A stretch of DNA of 9,719 nt, taken from Victivallales bacterium. Its GTDB lineage: Bacteria; Verrucomicrobiota; Lentisphaeria; Victivallales; JAUVCU01. Positions 1 to 8,122 of this stretch are shown in pieces. The notes under the pieces were generated by a model. That model was given only the letters and a program-made list of their open reading frames with translations. It searched no databases and was not told where the DNA came from. Within the stretch, counting starts at the first letter, position 1, and every line of letters begins with the position of its first letter. Where the stretch lies: positions 1 through 9,719 of the forward strand of contig JAOZMT010000051.1 of NCBI GenBank assembly GCA_029934175.1. The letters run 5' to 3'. A program made the position numbers and the translations under genes.

Positions 1-30
1 AAATCACAGAATATTTTCATTCTATATTTT

Positions 31-52
31 TCATAAATTTTTCATAAATTTT
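31..52. repeat. 11-bp tandem duplication across the stop codon
   Basis: The unit TCATAAATTTT (plus strand) occurs twice in direct succession, at 31-41 and 42-52. Its first copy contains the TGA stop of the HEAT-like gene. Removing one copy would make the protein end ...KFMKNIE instead of ...KFMKNL, so the duplication reset the reading frame and the last residues. It looks like replication slippage. Confidence 0.75.
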
Positions 53-714
53 TCAGCAAAGTCAGCCATTTCTTGCATTCTTTTAGCCTTTAGTTTTGGA
101 AAAAAAAGATTTTCCTTTACCTCCTGAAGTGTAATAAATTCTAAATCTACTAGATTTTTCTTATAACACTTTTCTATTAGTGGATATGCCTCCACTGCTT
201 TTAATTCATATAATGAACAAATTATAAAAGCATTTATTTTAGGTGAATTATATTCTGCTTTTTTTAGTTGATTTATTAAAAATGCTATAGACTCTTTTCT
301 AGTTTCTGGATATTCAACTCCTATCCTTTCGACTGTTTCTAAAATACGCTCTTTAAGATTTGGTATATCATCAAAAACCTTAAAAATAACATTTAATGAT
401 GGAGGTCCTATTTCAAGCAATATATCTAAAATATCATCTAATAAAATATCATCATAAATATTCATTTCGTCACTCATTTCGTCACTCATTTTGTCATAGA
501 AAAAGAGAATATGATCCAAGGCTTCTACAGCTTTCAACTGACCTAATGCTCTTGATGCATCTATTCTTGCATCAAAAGTATCTCCTTTTTTCAAAATTTC
601 TATTAAATAAGGAATATCTTCTTCTATAATTCCTAACTCTGCATAATCTACTTCTAAAGCAGCCTTATCAACATTTTCAAATATCGCAACTAATGCTTCT
701 ATTCTTTTCGACAT
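31..714 (-). CDS. HEAT-like repeat protein of unknown function
   Basis: This is a 227-residue soluble, mostly helical acidic protein with no signal peptide or membrane segment. HEAT/PBS-lyase-like helical pairs can be seen at about residues 46-72 (DARIDASRALGQLKAVEALD), 117-135 and 157-182 (INAF...LYELKAVEAYPLIEKCY); the phrase LKAVEA occurs in the first and third. Such solenoids usually bind proteins. The C-terminal part, with VEAYPLIEKCYKKNLVD followed by an acidic helix, recalls DUF1186-type proteins, but that is only a resemblance. The start is supported by AGGAGA at 721-726, six bases before the ATG. It is the last visible gene of the minus-strand run, 13 nt after the SNF2 gene, so the two are probably co-transcribed and may work together (inference). 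Two short tandem repeats lie in it, at residues 76-84 (MSDEMSDEM) and over the stop codon. No catalytic motif is visible. Confidence 0.8.
   Translation of the reverse strand: MSKRIEALVAIFENVDKAALEVDYAELGIIEEDIPYLIEILKKGDTFDARIDASRALGQLKAVEALDHILFFYDKMSDEMSDEMNIYDDILLDDILDILLEIGPPSLNVIFKVFDDIPNLKERILETVERIGVEYPETRKESIAFLINQLKKAEYNSPKINAFIICSLYELKAVEAYPLIEKCYKKNLVDLEFITLQEVKENLFFPKLKAKRMQEMADFAEKFMKNL
463..497. repeat. 12-bp in-frame tandem repeat (MSDE units)
   Basis: The unit CATTTCGTCACT occurs at 463-474 and 475-486, followed by an 11-base degenerate third copy at 487-497 with two changes. On the minus strand it encodes MSDE repeats inside the HEAT-like protein (residues about 76-84), in an acidic loop between helical pairs. 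As the unit is a multiple of three, copy number could change without breaking the gene. Confidence 0.8.
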
Positions 715-727
715 AATCTTTCTCCTT

Positions 728-3700
728 TTATTTTAATAAATTTAAAAGCTCTTTGACTGATAATTTACCAGCTGAATCTGTTCCATCTAATAAAGAATCT
801 GCTAAAGCTCGTTTTGTTTTATGTAATCCTATTATTTTTTCTTCTATAGTCGATTTTGTTACAAATCGATAAACTGTAACAGGGCGTTTTTGCCCAATTC
901 TATGCGCCCTATCCGAAGCTTGGTCTTCAACTGCTGGATTCCACCATGGATCCATGTGAATAACAAAATCTGCTGCTGTTAAGTTTAATCCTGTCCCGCC
1001 AGCTTTTAAACTGATTAAAAATATATCACCTTCCCCAGATTGAAATGCATTTACTCGCTCTTGACGCTTTTTAGTTGGCGTAGAACCATCTAAATATTGA
1101 TATGATATTTTATTTTTATCACACGCTTTTTTGATAATAGACAGATAACTTGTAAATTGACTAAATACAAGAACTTTATGATTATTTTCTCTTAATTCTA
1201 GAACAGTTTCAATAAATAATTCTAATTTAGAACCTTTTATTTTTGATTTAGGACTAATCAATGAAGGATGACAACATGCACGCCTTAATTTTGTTAATTC
1301 TGCTAAAACTTGGATATGAACACCGCCAGAACCATCTTTTAATTGTTCAATATTTTCAAGAGATTCTCGCCTTAAAGCTTCATAAAAAGCTTTCTCTTCT
1401 TTTGACAACTCAACACTTAAATTAATTTCTGTTTTTGCTGGTAATTCATCAAGAACCTCAGTTTTTAATCTTCTTAAAATAAAGGGTTTTATTATATTTT
1501 TCAATGCTTTTTGAGCTTGTTTATCATGATTTTTTTCAATCGGCACAGCAAATTTATAAGAGAAATTAGATTGAGTTCCTAAAAAGCCAGGGTTTATAAA
1601 GTTAAACAACGACCACAATTCTGAAAGATGATTTTCTACTGGCGTTCCTGTTGTAATTATTCTAAACCCAGACTTTAATTTCAATGCAGCTTTTGTTCGT
1701 TTAGCCTTAAAGTTTTTAATTGCTTGAGCTTCATCGAGAACTGTTGTAGTCCACTCTATTTCTGTAATTTTTTCTTCTTCAGACATCAACAAGCCATAAC
1801 TACAAACAATTAAATCAAAAGGTTGTAAATTCTTTAAAATTTCATCTCTATCTCCATCGCCAAAAAATGCAGTCCTTAGTGTTGGTGCAAATTTTGCACA
1901 CTCCGCAATCCAGTTTAAGCAAACAGATGATGGTGCAATAACAAGTGTTGGTCCATCTTTTGCGCGTTCTAATATTACAGCTATTGCTTGCAGAGTTTTT
2001 CCTAATCCCATATCATCTGCGAGACATGCACCAACTTTCCATTGTGCTAATCTTGATAACCAATTAAATCCCTCTACTTGATAATCCCTTAAATTAGCTT
2101 GCAAAGTCGTTGGAAGCACAGGCTCAAACTTATCTGCTTTTATTGCTTTTTTAATTTGGCTTTTCCAAGCTTTATTTGATTTAAAATTGGGAAGTTCTGC
2201 AAGAATCGCATCTGCACTGTTCGCAAGTAATGGATGGATTTGTGTTTTTCCTTTAATATCAAAAGAGAAATCTGCGATTGATGCAATTTTCTTTTCTAAT
2301 TCCTTTGTTAAAGCGATAAATTCACCACTTTTCAATTCTATAAACCTAGATTTTGACTCTTTTTGTAAAGCTAATAATTTTTGTAAATTTAAGACTTCAT
2401 TTTCATCAATTTTCAATTCTCCATCTAACTCAAACCAATCAGTTGATTTATGAACATTTATTGACATATCGCTTAAAGAATACTTGTTTAAAACTTTAAA
2501 TTTTTCACCTTCCGGCCAGTCTATTTTTATAGTATCTTTTATTTCTTGTAATTCAAGCAATGCCTCTAATGAATCTTCTGGTGAATCAAACTCAAATAAG
2601 GTCTCGTATTCTCCAATTATTGAAAATGTCGGACATTGATGAATAACCGCTTCTGCTAGTTTAGTTTCTTTATTTAAATCTCTCGTAACTTGTTTGTTTT
2701 CTCCATTGACTTCAGATATAATACTTTTTCCACCATGACCTGGCTTAAAATATGGTCCTTGTTCTCCAAATGGTCTAACAAATAATTCTGCTTGTATGCC
2801 ATCGCCTATTGGCAATAAATGAACATGTATATCATTATTCGTTTCTACAGTAGCTATTTGGGATGCTCCAAAATTTTCTTCTCCTTGAATATCAGAATGA
2901 ACTGTTAATATTGATGAGAATCCTGCAATTAAACTCTTTAACTCTTCTTCGCCTTTTTTAGGAATATATAATGAATTTTCTGGTTTCAGTAGTTTTGCAA
3001 TGTTAAACTGTGCCTCTGTTACATCTAATATTTTATACCGAGATGATGTCTCACGAATAATGAAAGAGCCTTGTGTTTTTATTTCAGTCGATAAAGACAA
3101 CTTAAAGTTATCTTTTTCTTCTGAAATAATTAATGTAACCTCTTCTTTGACAAGTTCGCATTTTACATTCGGAGAAGCATCTAAGAACACATGTGGATGT
3201 TTAATTAAAAACGGCAATGCTTTATCAGTATCAACTTCAAAGTTATAATTACAAAAAGTTATACTTGGATCTATTGTTTCTATAATTTTTTTATCTAAAC
3301 TCAAAGTGGAAGGAGAATTTGCTAATTCATCTTTCAATCTTGTTGAGGATATAGAACGACCTTTTGACCATGTTCCTTGCTTTGTAACAATTTGTTCTTT
3401 TGCATAAAACGACAAACTAACACGATCTTTTATAGGACGAAAGTAAGCATCATACGCGTCTCTTTCTTTAGCAAACCACACAATTCGTGATTTTTTTTCT
3501 ACAGGTTCTTCAATTAATCCATTTTCTTGATTAACGATATTTGTAAGTTTCATCAAAGCCCTTTGCCATTTATCGACAATTTCAAAACCTTTCGTAATAT
3601 CATAATACTTATCTGCGATTTGTGCAATATATTTTTCACCTTTCTTTAATTGTTGATTTTCAGGAGATATAACCTTTAAAACACAATAAGTATTATAAGC

Positions 3701-4870
3701 AAACCAATCATTTTCTGCTTTTATATATTTTGTAAGTTCAGTTCCTAATTGTGTAATATGAGTATTTTGAATATGCTCATCATCAATAAGGAATAATAGA
3801 AAAAACATATATGAATAATGATTTAATGGACATTCTAAATTTTTGCCTAGACTTACTCGTCTGCCCTTTTTCATACCAATATACTTTTCAAATAAATTAT
3901 AAATATTATTAACTTTACTTTTTTTAGATTTCAAAAAATCTATTGTCGCTAGCAAGTATTTATTATCAAAATCTTTGAGAGCTATCATAGTCATACAAAA
4001 ATAAAAACCGTGAATTCCTGGAGGTCCATACTTTTTCTTACTCTTTCCTAATATTCTCTGAATTTCTGCAATATATAAATTTTTAGCCTCTTCTAAATCT
4101 CCTTCCATAAATGCAAATAACGCTGGATAATATGTGTCTAACTGCTCCGTTTCTATATAATTATTTATTGATTCATAATCTCCTGCATTGAAATATCTCA
4201 CTAATAATTGCTCTAATAATATATTGCTTGCTTCAGTTAAATATTTACTTTTTTTTGATTTTAAAAATTTGTAAAGAAGCTCCATTTCACTATCTAGAAG
4301 TTCATCATTTGTTGCGATTAGATAAATCTCCATAGCTTTTTCAATATAACATTCAGGGATAAGATTCGCAATTTTTTCATCAAATTGATTAGTATATAAC
4401 AAGTTATTAGAAAATAACTCATACATAGATTTAAAATAATCTCGATTCCAAGTAGAAAGACTTGAATATTTTTCAAATTCCATAATACAAGCCTCTGTAT
4501 TGGCAGAATAAAAATTATATTGAAATGTGTGTAGCGTGTTTTCATATTTTCTTTGTTGTGTTAGTATTATTTTTAAATAGTTTTTTGAATGATCATTATT
4601 TTGGCAAGCTTTCATCATTGCATAAGGATAATATTGATCACTTATAGAAAAATAAGAATTTATTGAGGATTTACAAAGACTTTTATATTTGAAAAGTTTT
4701 TTCAAAGCTGTTAATTTTTGAGCTTTGCTTTTATCATTTAAATTATTTGCTTTTTCTGCACAAGCCAAAACCTTTGCTTTTGTTGTTTCTTTATATGATA
4801 TTGCTATGATGTTCAACATCTCTTTCTCTAAATCTGTTAATTTTTCATATACTTTATTAAACCATTTCAT
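728..4870 (-). CDS. SNF2-family DNA-dependent ATPase (helicase-like), long N-terminal solenoid form
   Basis: This is a 1380-residue SWI2/SNF2 ATPase, a dsDNA translocase fold expected to remodel protein-DNA complexes; its target is unknown. Residues 1-450 are helical and TPR-like (for example 225-275 and 286-320). Residues 461-530 hold a family-like block with W501-S-K-G-R. Residues 540-870 are mixed beta/alpha. The ATPase core spans about 925-1360: RDYQVEGFNWL at 928-938, Walker A DMGLGKT at 953-959, DEAQ at 1046-1049, TTGTPVEN at 1073-1080, VLVFSQF at 1233-1239, AGGTGLNL at 1290-1297, and the arginine-finger motif DQASDRAHRIGQ at 1316-1327. All motifs are intact. I see no nuclease, methylase or SWIM zinc-finger domain. 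The length fits the large bacterial SNF2 form usually labelled DEAD/DEAH helicase. The start has GGAGAA at 4876-4881, five bases upstream. It follows the CobS-like gene by 33 nt and precedes the HEAT-like gene by 13 nt. FLKSKKSK occurs twice in the solenoid (202-209 and 312-319). Confidence 0.93.
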   Translation of the reverse strand: MKWFNKVYEKLTDLEKEMLNIIAISYKETTKAKVLACAEKANNLNDKSKAQKLTALKKLFKYKSLCKSSINSYFSISDQYYPYAMMKACQNNDHSKNYLKIILTQQRKYENTLHTFQYNFYSANTEACIMEFEKYSSLSTWNRDYFKSMYELFSNNLLYTNQFDEKIANLIPECYIEKAMEIYLIATNDELLDSEMELLYKFLKSKKSKYLTEASNILLEQLLVRYFNAGDYESINNYIETEQLDTYYPALFAFMEGDLEEAKNLYIAEIQRILGKSKKKYGPPGIHGFYFCMTMIALKDFDNKYLLATIDFLKSKKSKVNNIYNLFEKYIGMKKGRRVSLGKNLECPLNHYSYMFFLLFLIDDEHIQNTHITQLGTELTKYIKAENDWFAYNTYCVLKVISPENQQLKKGEKYIAQIADKYYDITKGFEIVDKWQRALMKLTNIVNQENGLIEEPVEKKSRIVWFAKERDAYDAYFRPIKDRVSLSFYAKEQIVTKQGTWSKGRSISSTRLKDELANSPSTLSLDKKIIETIDPSITFCNYNFEVDTDKALPFLIKHPHVFLDASPNVKCELVKEEVTLIISEEKDNFKLSLSTEIKTQGSFIIRETSSRYKILDVTEAQFNIAKLLKPENSLYIPKKGEEELKSLIAGFSSILTVHSDIQGEENFGASQIATVETNNDIHVHLLPIGDGIQAELFVRPFGEQGPYFKPGHGGKSIISEVNGENKQVTRDLNKETKLAEAVIHQCPTFSIIGEYETLFEFDSPEDSLEALLELQEIKDTIKIDWPEGEKFKVLNKYSLSDMSINVHKSTDWFELDGELKIDENEVLNLQKLLALQKESKSRFIELKSGEFIALTKELEKKIASIADFSFDIKGKTQIHPLLANSADAILAELPNFKSNKAWKSQIKKAIKADKFEPVLPTTLQANLRDYQVEGFNWLSRLAQWKVGACLADDMGLGKTLQAIAVILERAKDGPTLVIAPSSVCLNWIAECAKFAPTLRTAFFGDGDRDEILKNLQPFDLIVCSYGLLMSEEEKITEIEWTTTVLDEAQAIKNFKAKRTKAALKLKSGFRIITTGTPVENHLSELWSLFNFINPGFLGTQSNFSYKFAVPIEKNHDKQAQKALKNIIKPFILRRLKTEVLDELPAKTEINLSVELSKEEKAFYEALRRESLENIEQLKDGSGGVHIQVLAELTKLRRACCHPSLISPKSKIKGSKLELFIETVLELRENNHKVLVFSQFTSYLSIIKKACDKNKISYQYLDGSTPTKKRQERVNAFQSGEGDIFLISLKAGGTGLNLTAADFVIHMDPWWNPAVEDQASDRAHRIGQKRPVTVYRFVTKSTIEEKIIGLHKTKRALADSLLDGTDSAGKLSVKELLNLLK

Positions 4871-4903
4871 TAAATTTCTCCATTAATTTGTTAATTTTTT
4901 CTA

Positions 4904-5704
4904 TCACTTTATCAAAAAAGCTATTCCTAGTAATAATGTTAAAATCTCTATAAGGTATCCTGATAAACTTATTATTTTATCCGTTACTCCTCCATATTGA
5001 CCGTTTGTCCAACGAATAATCCATTTTATCGTGAAATATATTATAATTCCTGATATAAATACTGTTACTATATCTGAAAAAATCCCTGCTATAAATAAAG
5101 TAGCGATTGTGGCAAATATAGGATATTTTTTCTTTTCATCAGCTAATTCAAAAAATGCCTCTTCTGTCGATAAATCAACTGACCTTGCTATCATTCCTTG
5201 CGATGAGAAATTTGCGATTAGTGCAACTATAATCCATGAAGACCAATCATAATATGCTAAAATTGCGAAGAGTGCAAATCTAAACATAAATAGTAATAAA
5301 CCTATTGTCGTTGTTAATGGCGATTGATATTCTGTCAATTCATCATTCATCTTTAATAATGCTAATTTTTTATCTTCTCCTAAAATGCACAAGTCGCAAA
5401 ATGACAATATAGAACACGAATTTCTTGCTGATGACAAATATTCTAAACTAATAACGACAAACAATGGAAAGACTATCACTAAGGCTTGTAAACTAATAAA
5501 TAAACTTGAAATATTTGCGATTAGTGCAAATATTATTCCTATAATAAGCCCTATAACAGGAAATGTCATAAGTGTTAATGAATCATCTTCAACCTCTTCT
5601 TCATCGTCTTTAATTTTTAAGAACGATACCAATAGTTTTGGCAAAGGAATGTCTATTAAAATATCCCAAGTTTCTATAAATACTTTTTTTAATTTATTAA
5701 TCAT
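4904..5704 (-). CDS. CobS-like polytopic membrane protein lacking the catalytic Asp motif
   Basis: This is a 266-residue protein with several hydrophobic segments (about 48-68, 72-90, 131-151, 156-172, 195-230 and 248-265). Its layout matches CobS (adenosylcobinamide-GDP ribazoletransferase, about 250 residues): IPLP at 19-22, then TFPVIGLIIG at 47-56, which matches the family's FPLIGLLLG, and near the C-terminus NGQYGGVTD (234-242) followed by a hydrophobic helix, which matches GGxTGD...E. CobS needs the motif HxDGLADTxD. Here the same place reads NSCSILSFCD (residues 95-104): the His and the first two Asp are replaced and only D104 remains. The MKDS-like site is MND (119-121). I infer a divergent or non-catalytic CobS relative; no other cobalamin gene lies nearby. 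An acidic stretch (33-41) follows the IPLP motif. The start lies 3 nt after the stop of the carboxypeptidase gene and has no clear Shine-Dalgarno, so translation is probably coupled. It could instead belong to another polytopic membrane family. Confidence 0.6.
   Translation of the reverse strand: MINKLKKVFIETWDILIDIPLPKLLVSFLKIKDDEEEVEDDSLTLMTFPVIGLIIGIIFALIANISSLFISLQALVIVFPLFVVISLEYLSSARNSCSILSFCDLCILGEDKKLALLKMNDELTEYQSPLTTTIGLLLFMFRFALFAILAYYDWSSWIIVALIANFSSQGMIARSVDLSTEEAFFELADEKKKYPIFATIATLFIAGIFSDIVTVFISGIIIYFTIKWIIRWTNGQYGGVTDKIISLSGYLIEILTLLLGIAFLIK
5211..5529. repeat. 16-bp direct repeat inside the CobS-like gene
   Basis: The sequence TTTGCGATTAGTGCAA is present exactly at 5211-5226 and at 5514-5529. 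On the minus strand the two copies encode the near-identical membrane stretches ALIANFSS (161-168) and ALIANISS (60-67). The coordinates given span both copies and the unique sequence between them. Confidence 0.7.
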
Positions 5705-5707
5705 AAT

Positions 5708-6721
5708 CTAATATTTTGCATACCCCCAATCTAATAATTTTGAAATAAACTTATCTCTTTGTTTTTGAGATGGATAACCCGTAACAATAGCTATCATTTC
5801 ACGACCTTTTCTATTACAAGTTACTGTCGTGCAGAACATTGCTTTTTGAGTAAAACCTGTTTTCATTCCATAAACACCATCACAACCATTCACTAATCTA
5901 TTATGATTTCTTAGCATAAATGGTTTTGTATCTTTACGAATATAATCTAGCCAAATTGATGCAAATTTCTTAATTGCTGGATGCTTAGATAACGCCTCTG
6001 CAAGTATAACAAGGTCATCAGCTGAACTAACATTACATTCCCCAGGTTTATCCCCATCTAGTCCACTTGGGGTATAAAATTTTGTATTATAAAGTTTCAA
6101 TTTTTTTGCCCTAGCATTCATCTTTATAATAAATTCTTTTCGTGTGCCATTACCAAAAAATTCAGCAACTAATTCTGTTGCATCATTTGCACTTGCTATC
6201 ATTATACACTTCAATAAATCCTGCAAAGAAAACTTTTCACGACTATCTAAATAAACCTGACTACCGCCAATTTTCATTGCAGTCTTTGATACTTTAACCA
6301 TTGTATTCAAAGAAATATTTTTATTCTTCTTTATTTCTTCAATTGCGATTAATGCAGTCATCATCTTTGTCATTGATGCTATTGGCACTGCTTTTTTAGG
6401 ATTTTTTGACCATAAAACTTTACGAGTTTTCATATCAACTAAAATTCCACTGCGAGCTAATCTTGTCCCTGGTAAACTTGCAATATTACCATTAATAGTT
6501 TTTGCATAATCAAATTCACGATTTGCATAAATCGCAACTTTTGGCTTTGGTATTACCTTAGGTTTTATTACTACTTTTTTAGGAATTATTTTTTTAGGCT
6601 CTTGCTTTACAATTACCTCTTCCTTTTTAACCCCTTCTTTCATTTTATCGTATTTAGTCCCTAAATAAAAAGACACTGTTGCTACAATAAATAATACTGT
6701 AATTTGAATTATATTTTTCAT
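5708..6721 (-). CDS. Membrane-anchored serine D-Ala-D-Ala carboxypeptidase (peptidase S11, DacA/PBP5 type)
   Basis: This 337-residue enzyme is expected to trim the terminal D-Ala from peptidoglycan stem peptides outside the cytoplasmic membrane. All three penicillin-binding signatures are present in order: SMTK at 116-119 (nucleophile S116 and K119), SAN at 177-179, and KTG at 287-289. Residues 4-20 form one hydrophobic segment without an obvious signal-peptidase site, which suggests an N-terminal anchor rather than a secreted form. A Lys/Pro/Val-rich linker (about 27-62) follows and could cross or bind the wall. The protein ends at the close of the catalytic domain (WGYAKY) and has no room for the C-terminal beta domain and amphipathic anchor of PBP5, so anchoring has moved to the N-terminus. 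The start lies 4 nt after the phoH2 stop, with only a weak AGG ahead of it, and the stop lies 3 nt before the CobS-like gene, which suggests coupled translation. Confidence 0.93.
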   Translation of the reverse strand: MKNIIQITVLFIVATVSFYLGTKYDKMKEGVKKEEVIVKQEPKKIIPKKVVIKPKVIPKPKVAIYANREFDYAKTINGNIASLPGTRLARSGILVDMKTRKVLWSKNPKKAVPIASMTKMMTALIAIEEIKKNKNISLNTMVKVSKTAMKIGGSQVYLDSREKFSLQDLLKCIMIASANDATELVAEFFGNGTRKEFIIKMNARAKKLKLYNTKFYTPSGLDGDKPGECNVSSADDLVILAEALSKHPAIKKFASIWLDYIRKDTKPFMLRNHNRLVNGCDGVYGMKTGFTQKAMFCTTVTCNRKGREMIAIVTGYPSQKQRDKFISKLLDWGYAKY

Positions 6722-6725
6722 AAAC

Positions 6726-8048
6726 CTATAAATATTTAGCAGCTATCGCAGCTAGAGGACTTCTCTCACTTTTAGATAAAGTAATATGCCCATGTAACTC
6801 TTGATCTTTTAACCGTTCAACTGCATACGATAAGCCATTACTTGACATATCTAAATATGGATTATCTATTTGATAAGGATCTCCTGTAAGAACAACTTTT
6901 GTTCCCTCACCTGCCCTACTTATAATAGTTTTTACCTCATGCGGACTAAGGTTCTGAGCTTCATCTATAATAACATATTGACGAGGAATACTTCGCCCAC
7001 GAATATATGTCAATGCCTCCAAGTCTAACTTTTTATTTTTTAATAACTCATCAATTGCCTTGTGTGCAGCTTTTGAATCTTTTTTGCCAGTATGAAAAAG
7101 AAATTCAAGATTATCAAATACTGGTTGCATCCAATGTGCCATTTTTGAATCTTTATCCCCAGGCAAATATCCAATATCTTTTCCTAAAGGTATAATAGGT
7201 CTTGATACTAACATTCGTTCATAGATATTTTTATGCATAGTTCCTTCTAATCCAGTTGCTAAAGCTAATAAAGTTTTTCCTGTTCCTGCTTGACCAACTA
7301 AAGTTACAACCTCCACTTTTGGATCTAAAAGTAAACTTAAAGCCATTGACTGCTCTTTACTTCGTGAACGAATATTCCAAACATTTTCCAATATTTTTGA
7401 GTTTAATAATGTAAAAATTCCTTTGCCATCAGATTTTGCTATTGCCGTATGTTTAGGATTTGTATTATCTATAAACAATGCAAACTCATTTGGATAAAAC
7501 TCTTTTTCTTTAAATTCAACCTGTTTATTTTTAAATAATTCACTAATCACATTTGGGTTTACTTTAACTTCTTTATTTCCAGAAAAAAGTTCATCCATAT
7601 TAACTTTTTGTTTCTCGTAATCCTGTGCTTCAACTCCTAAGGCATCTGCTTTTAAGCGAACATTTATATCTTTCGATACAAATATAACATCTTCGCCTTT
7701 TTGATGAAAATTAAATGCAACACTTAGAATCCTATTATCTGGAACACTCATATCTAAACCGCAGTTATTATTATGATTCGTTACGATCTGCAATGAACCT
7801 GTAGCCTTTCCGCCTTTTGCGATATGTGCTAATGATACTCCATCACGAAGAGATCCATAATTTCGTAACTTATCGATTTTTCTGATAATATGACGAGCAT
7901 TTCTACCTAATTCATCACTATTTTTCTTAAACTTATCTAACTCTTCTATTACAGTCATCGGCAAAACAACATTATTATCTGAAAATGATAAAATTGATTG
8001 CGGATTGTGCAATAACACATTGGTATCTAAAACGAAAATTTTTAACAT
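6726..8048 (-). CDS. phoH2: PIN-PhoH fusion ATPase/ribonuclease (PhoH2/YlaK type)
   Basis: This 440-residue protein joins an N-terminal PIN nuclease domain (about 1-145) to a C-terminal PhoH P-loop ATPase (about 205-440). The PIN domain keeps its acidic residues: D8 in FVLDTNVLLH, E35 or E36, D104 in PDNRIL and D127 in VSKD. The PhoH domain has Walker A GQAGTGKT at 252-259, Walker B VIIDEAQN at 359-366, and the motifs SRPIIPLGKDIGYLPGD (282-298) and TGDPYQID (388-395). Characterised PhoH2 proteins unwind and cut RNA in an ATP-dependent way; this one should act in the cytoplasm on RNA. Its length matches B. subtilis YlaK. The mycobacterial PhoAT partner is not present upstream. The start is firm: AGGAAGGGAG at 8058-8067 lies nine bases upstream. 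It is the first gene of the minus-strand run and has a promoter-like sequence at 8092-8119. Confidence 0.93.
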   Translation of the reverse strand: MLKIFVLDTNVLLHNPQSILSFSDNNVVLPMTVIEELDKFKKNSDELGRNARHIIRKIDKLRNYGSLRDGVSLAHIAKGGKATGSLQIVTNHNNNCGLDMSVPDNRILSVAFNFHQKGEDVIFVSKDINVRLKADALGVEAQDYEKQKVNMDELFSGNKEVKVNPNVISELFKNKQVEFKEKEFYPNEFALFIDNTNPKHTAIAKSDGKGIFTLLNSKILENVWNIRSRSKEQSMALSLLLDPKVEVVTLVGQAGTGKTLLALATGLEGTMHKNIYERMLVSRPIIPLGKDIGYLPGDKDSKMAHWMQPVFDNLEFLFHTGKKDSKAAHKAIDELLKNKKLDLEALTYIRGRSIPRQYVIIDEAQNLSPHEVKTIISRAGEGTKVVLTGDPYQIDNPYLDMSSNGLSYAVERLKDQELHGHITLSKSERSPLAAIAAKYL

Positions 8049-8091
8049 ATTTTAATACTCCCTTCCTTTTAATTTAACAAACTTATGATAT

Positions 8092-8119
8092 ATTATAACA
8101 ACGATTTAATAAATAACAA
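8092..8119 (-). promoter_or_regulatory. Candidate sigma70 promoter for the phoH2 operon
   Basis: Reading the minus strand, TTGTTA (8114-8119) is followed after 16 bp by a perfect TATAAT (8092-8097). Transcription would begin near 8085, giving a leader of about 37 nt that includes the strong Shine-Dalgarno. The -35 matches the consensus at four of six positions. In such AT-rich DNA chance matches are common, so the position upstream of the first operon gene is the main support. Confidence 0.5.
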
Positions 8120-8122
8120 ATT

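Noticed and set aside
8..31. Hairpin AGAAT/ATTCT near the left edge as a terminator of the minus-strand operon
   Set aside because: The stem has only five base pairs and the T-run lies on the plus-strand side, not after the hairpin in the minus-strand direction.
396..629. Plus-strand open frame with RHSFRHSF repeats
   Set aside because: The repeat is the complement of the MSDE repeat of the HEAT-like gene; no ribosome site or family match.
728..4870. SNF2 gene as part of a DISARM-like or other known anti-phage system
   Set aside because: No methylase, phospholipase-D, DUF1998 or nuclease gene is present; the neighbours are a HEAT-like protein and envelope/RNA genes.
5385..5711. 108-codon plus-strand open frame
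   Set aside because: It lies wholly antisense to the CobS-like gene, has low-complexity Ser runs mirrored from the acidic stretch, and has no family resemblance. The minus-strand frame has the CobS-like motifs.
6343..6357. Third copy of the TTGCGATTA-type repeat in the carboxypeptidase gene
   Set aside because: It is similar only because both encode ALIA; the match is shorter and imperfect, so shared codon choice explains it.
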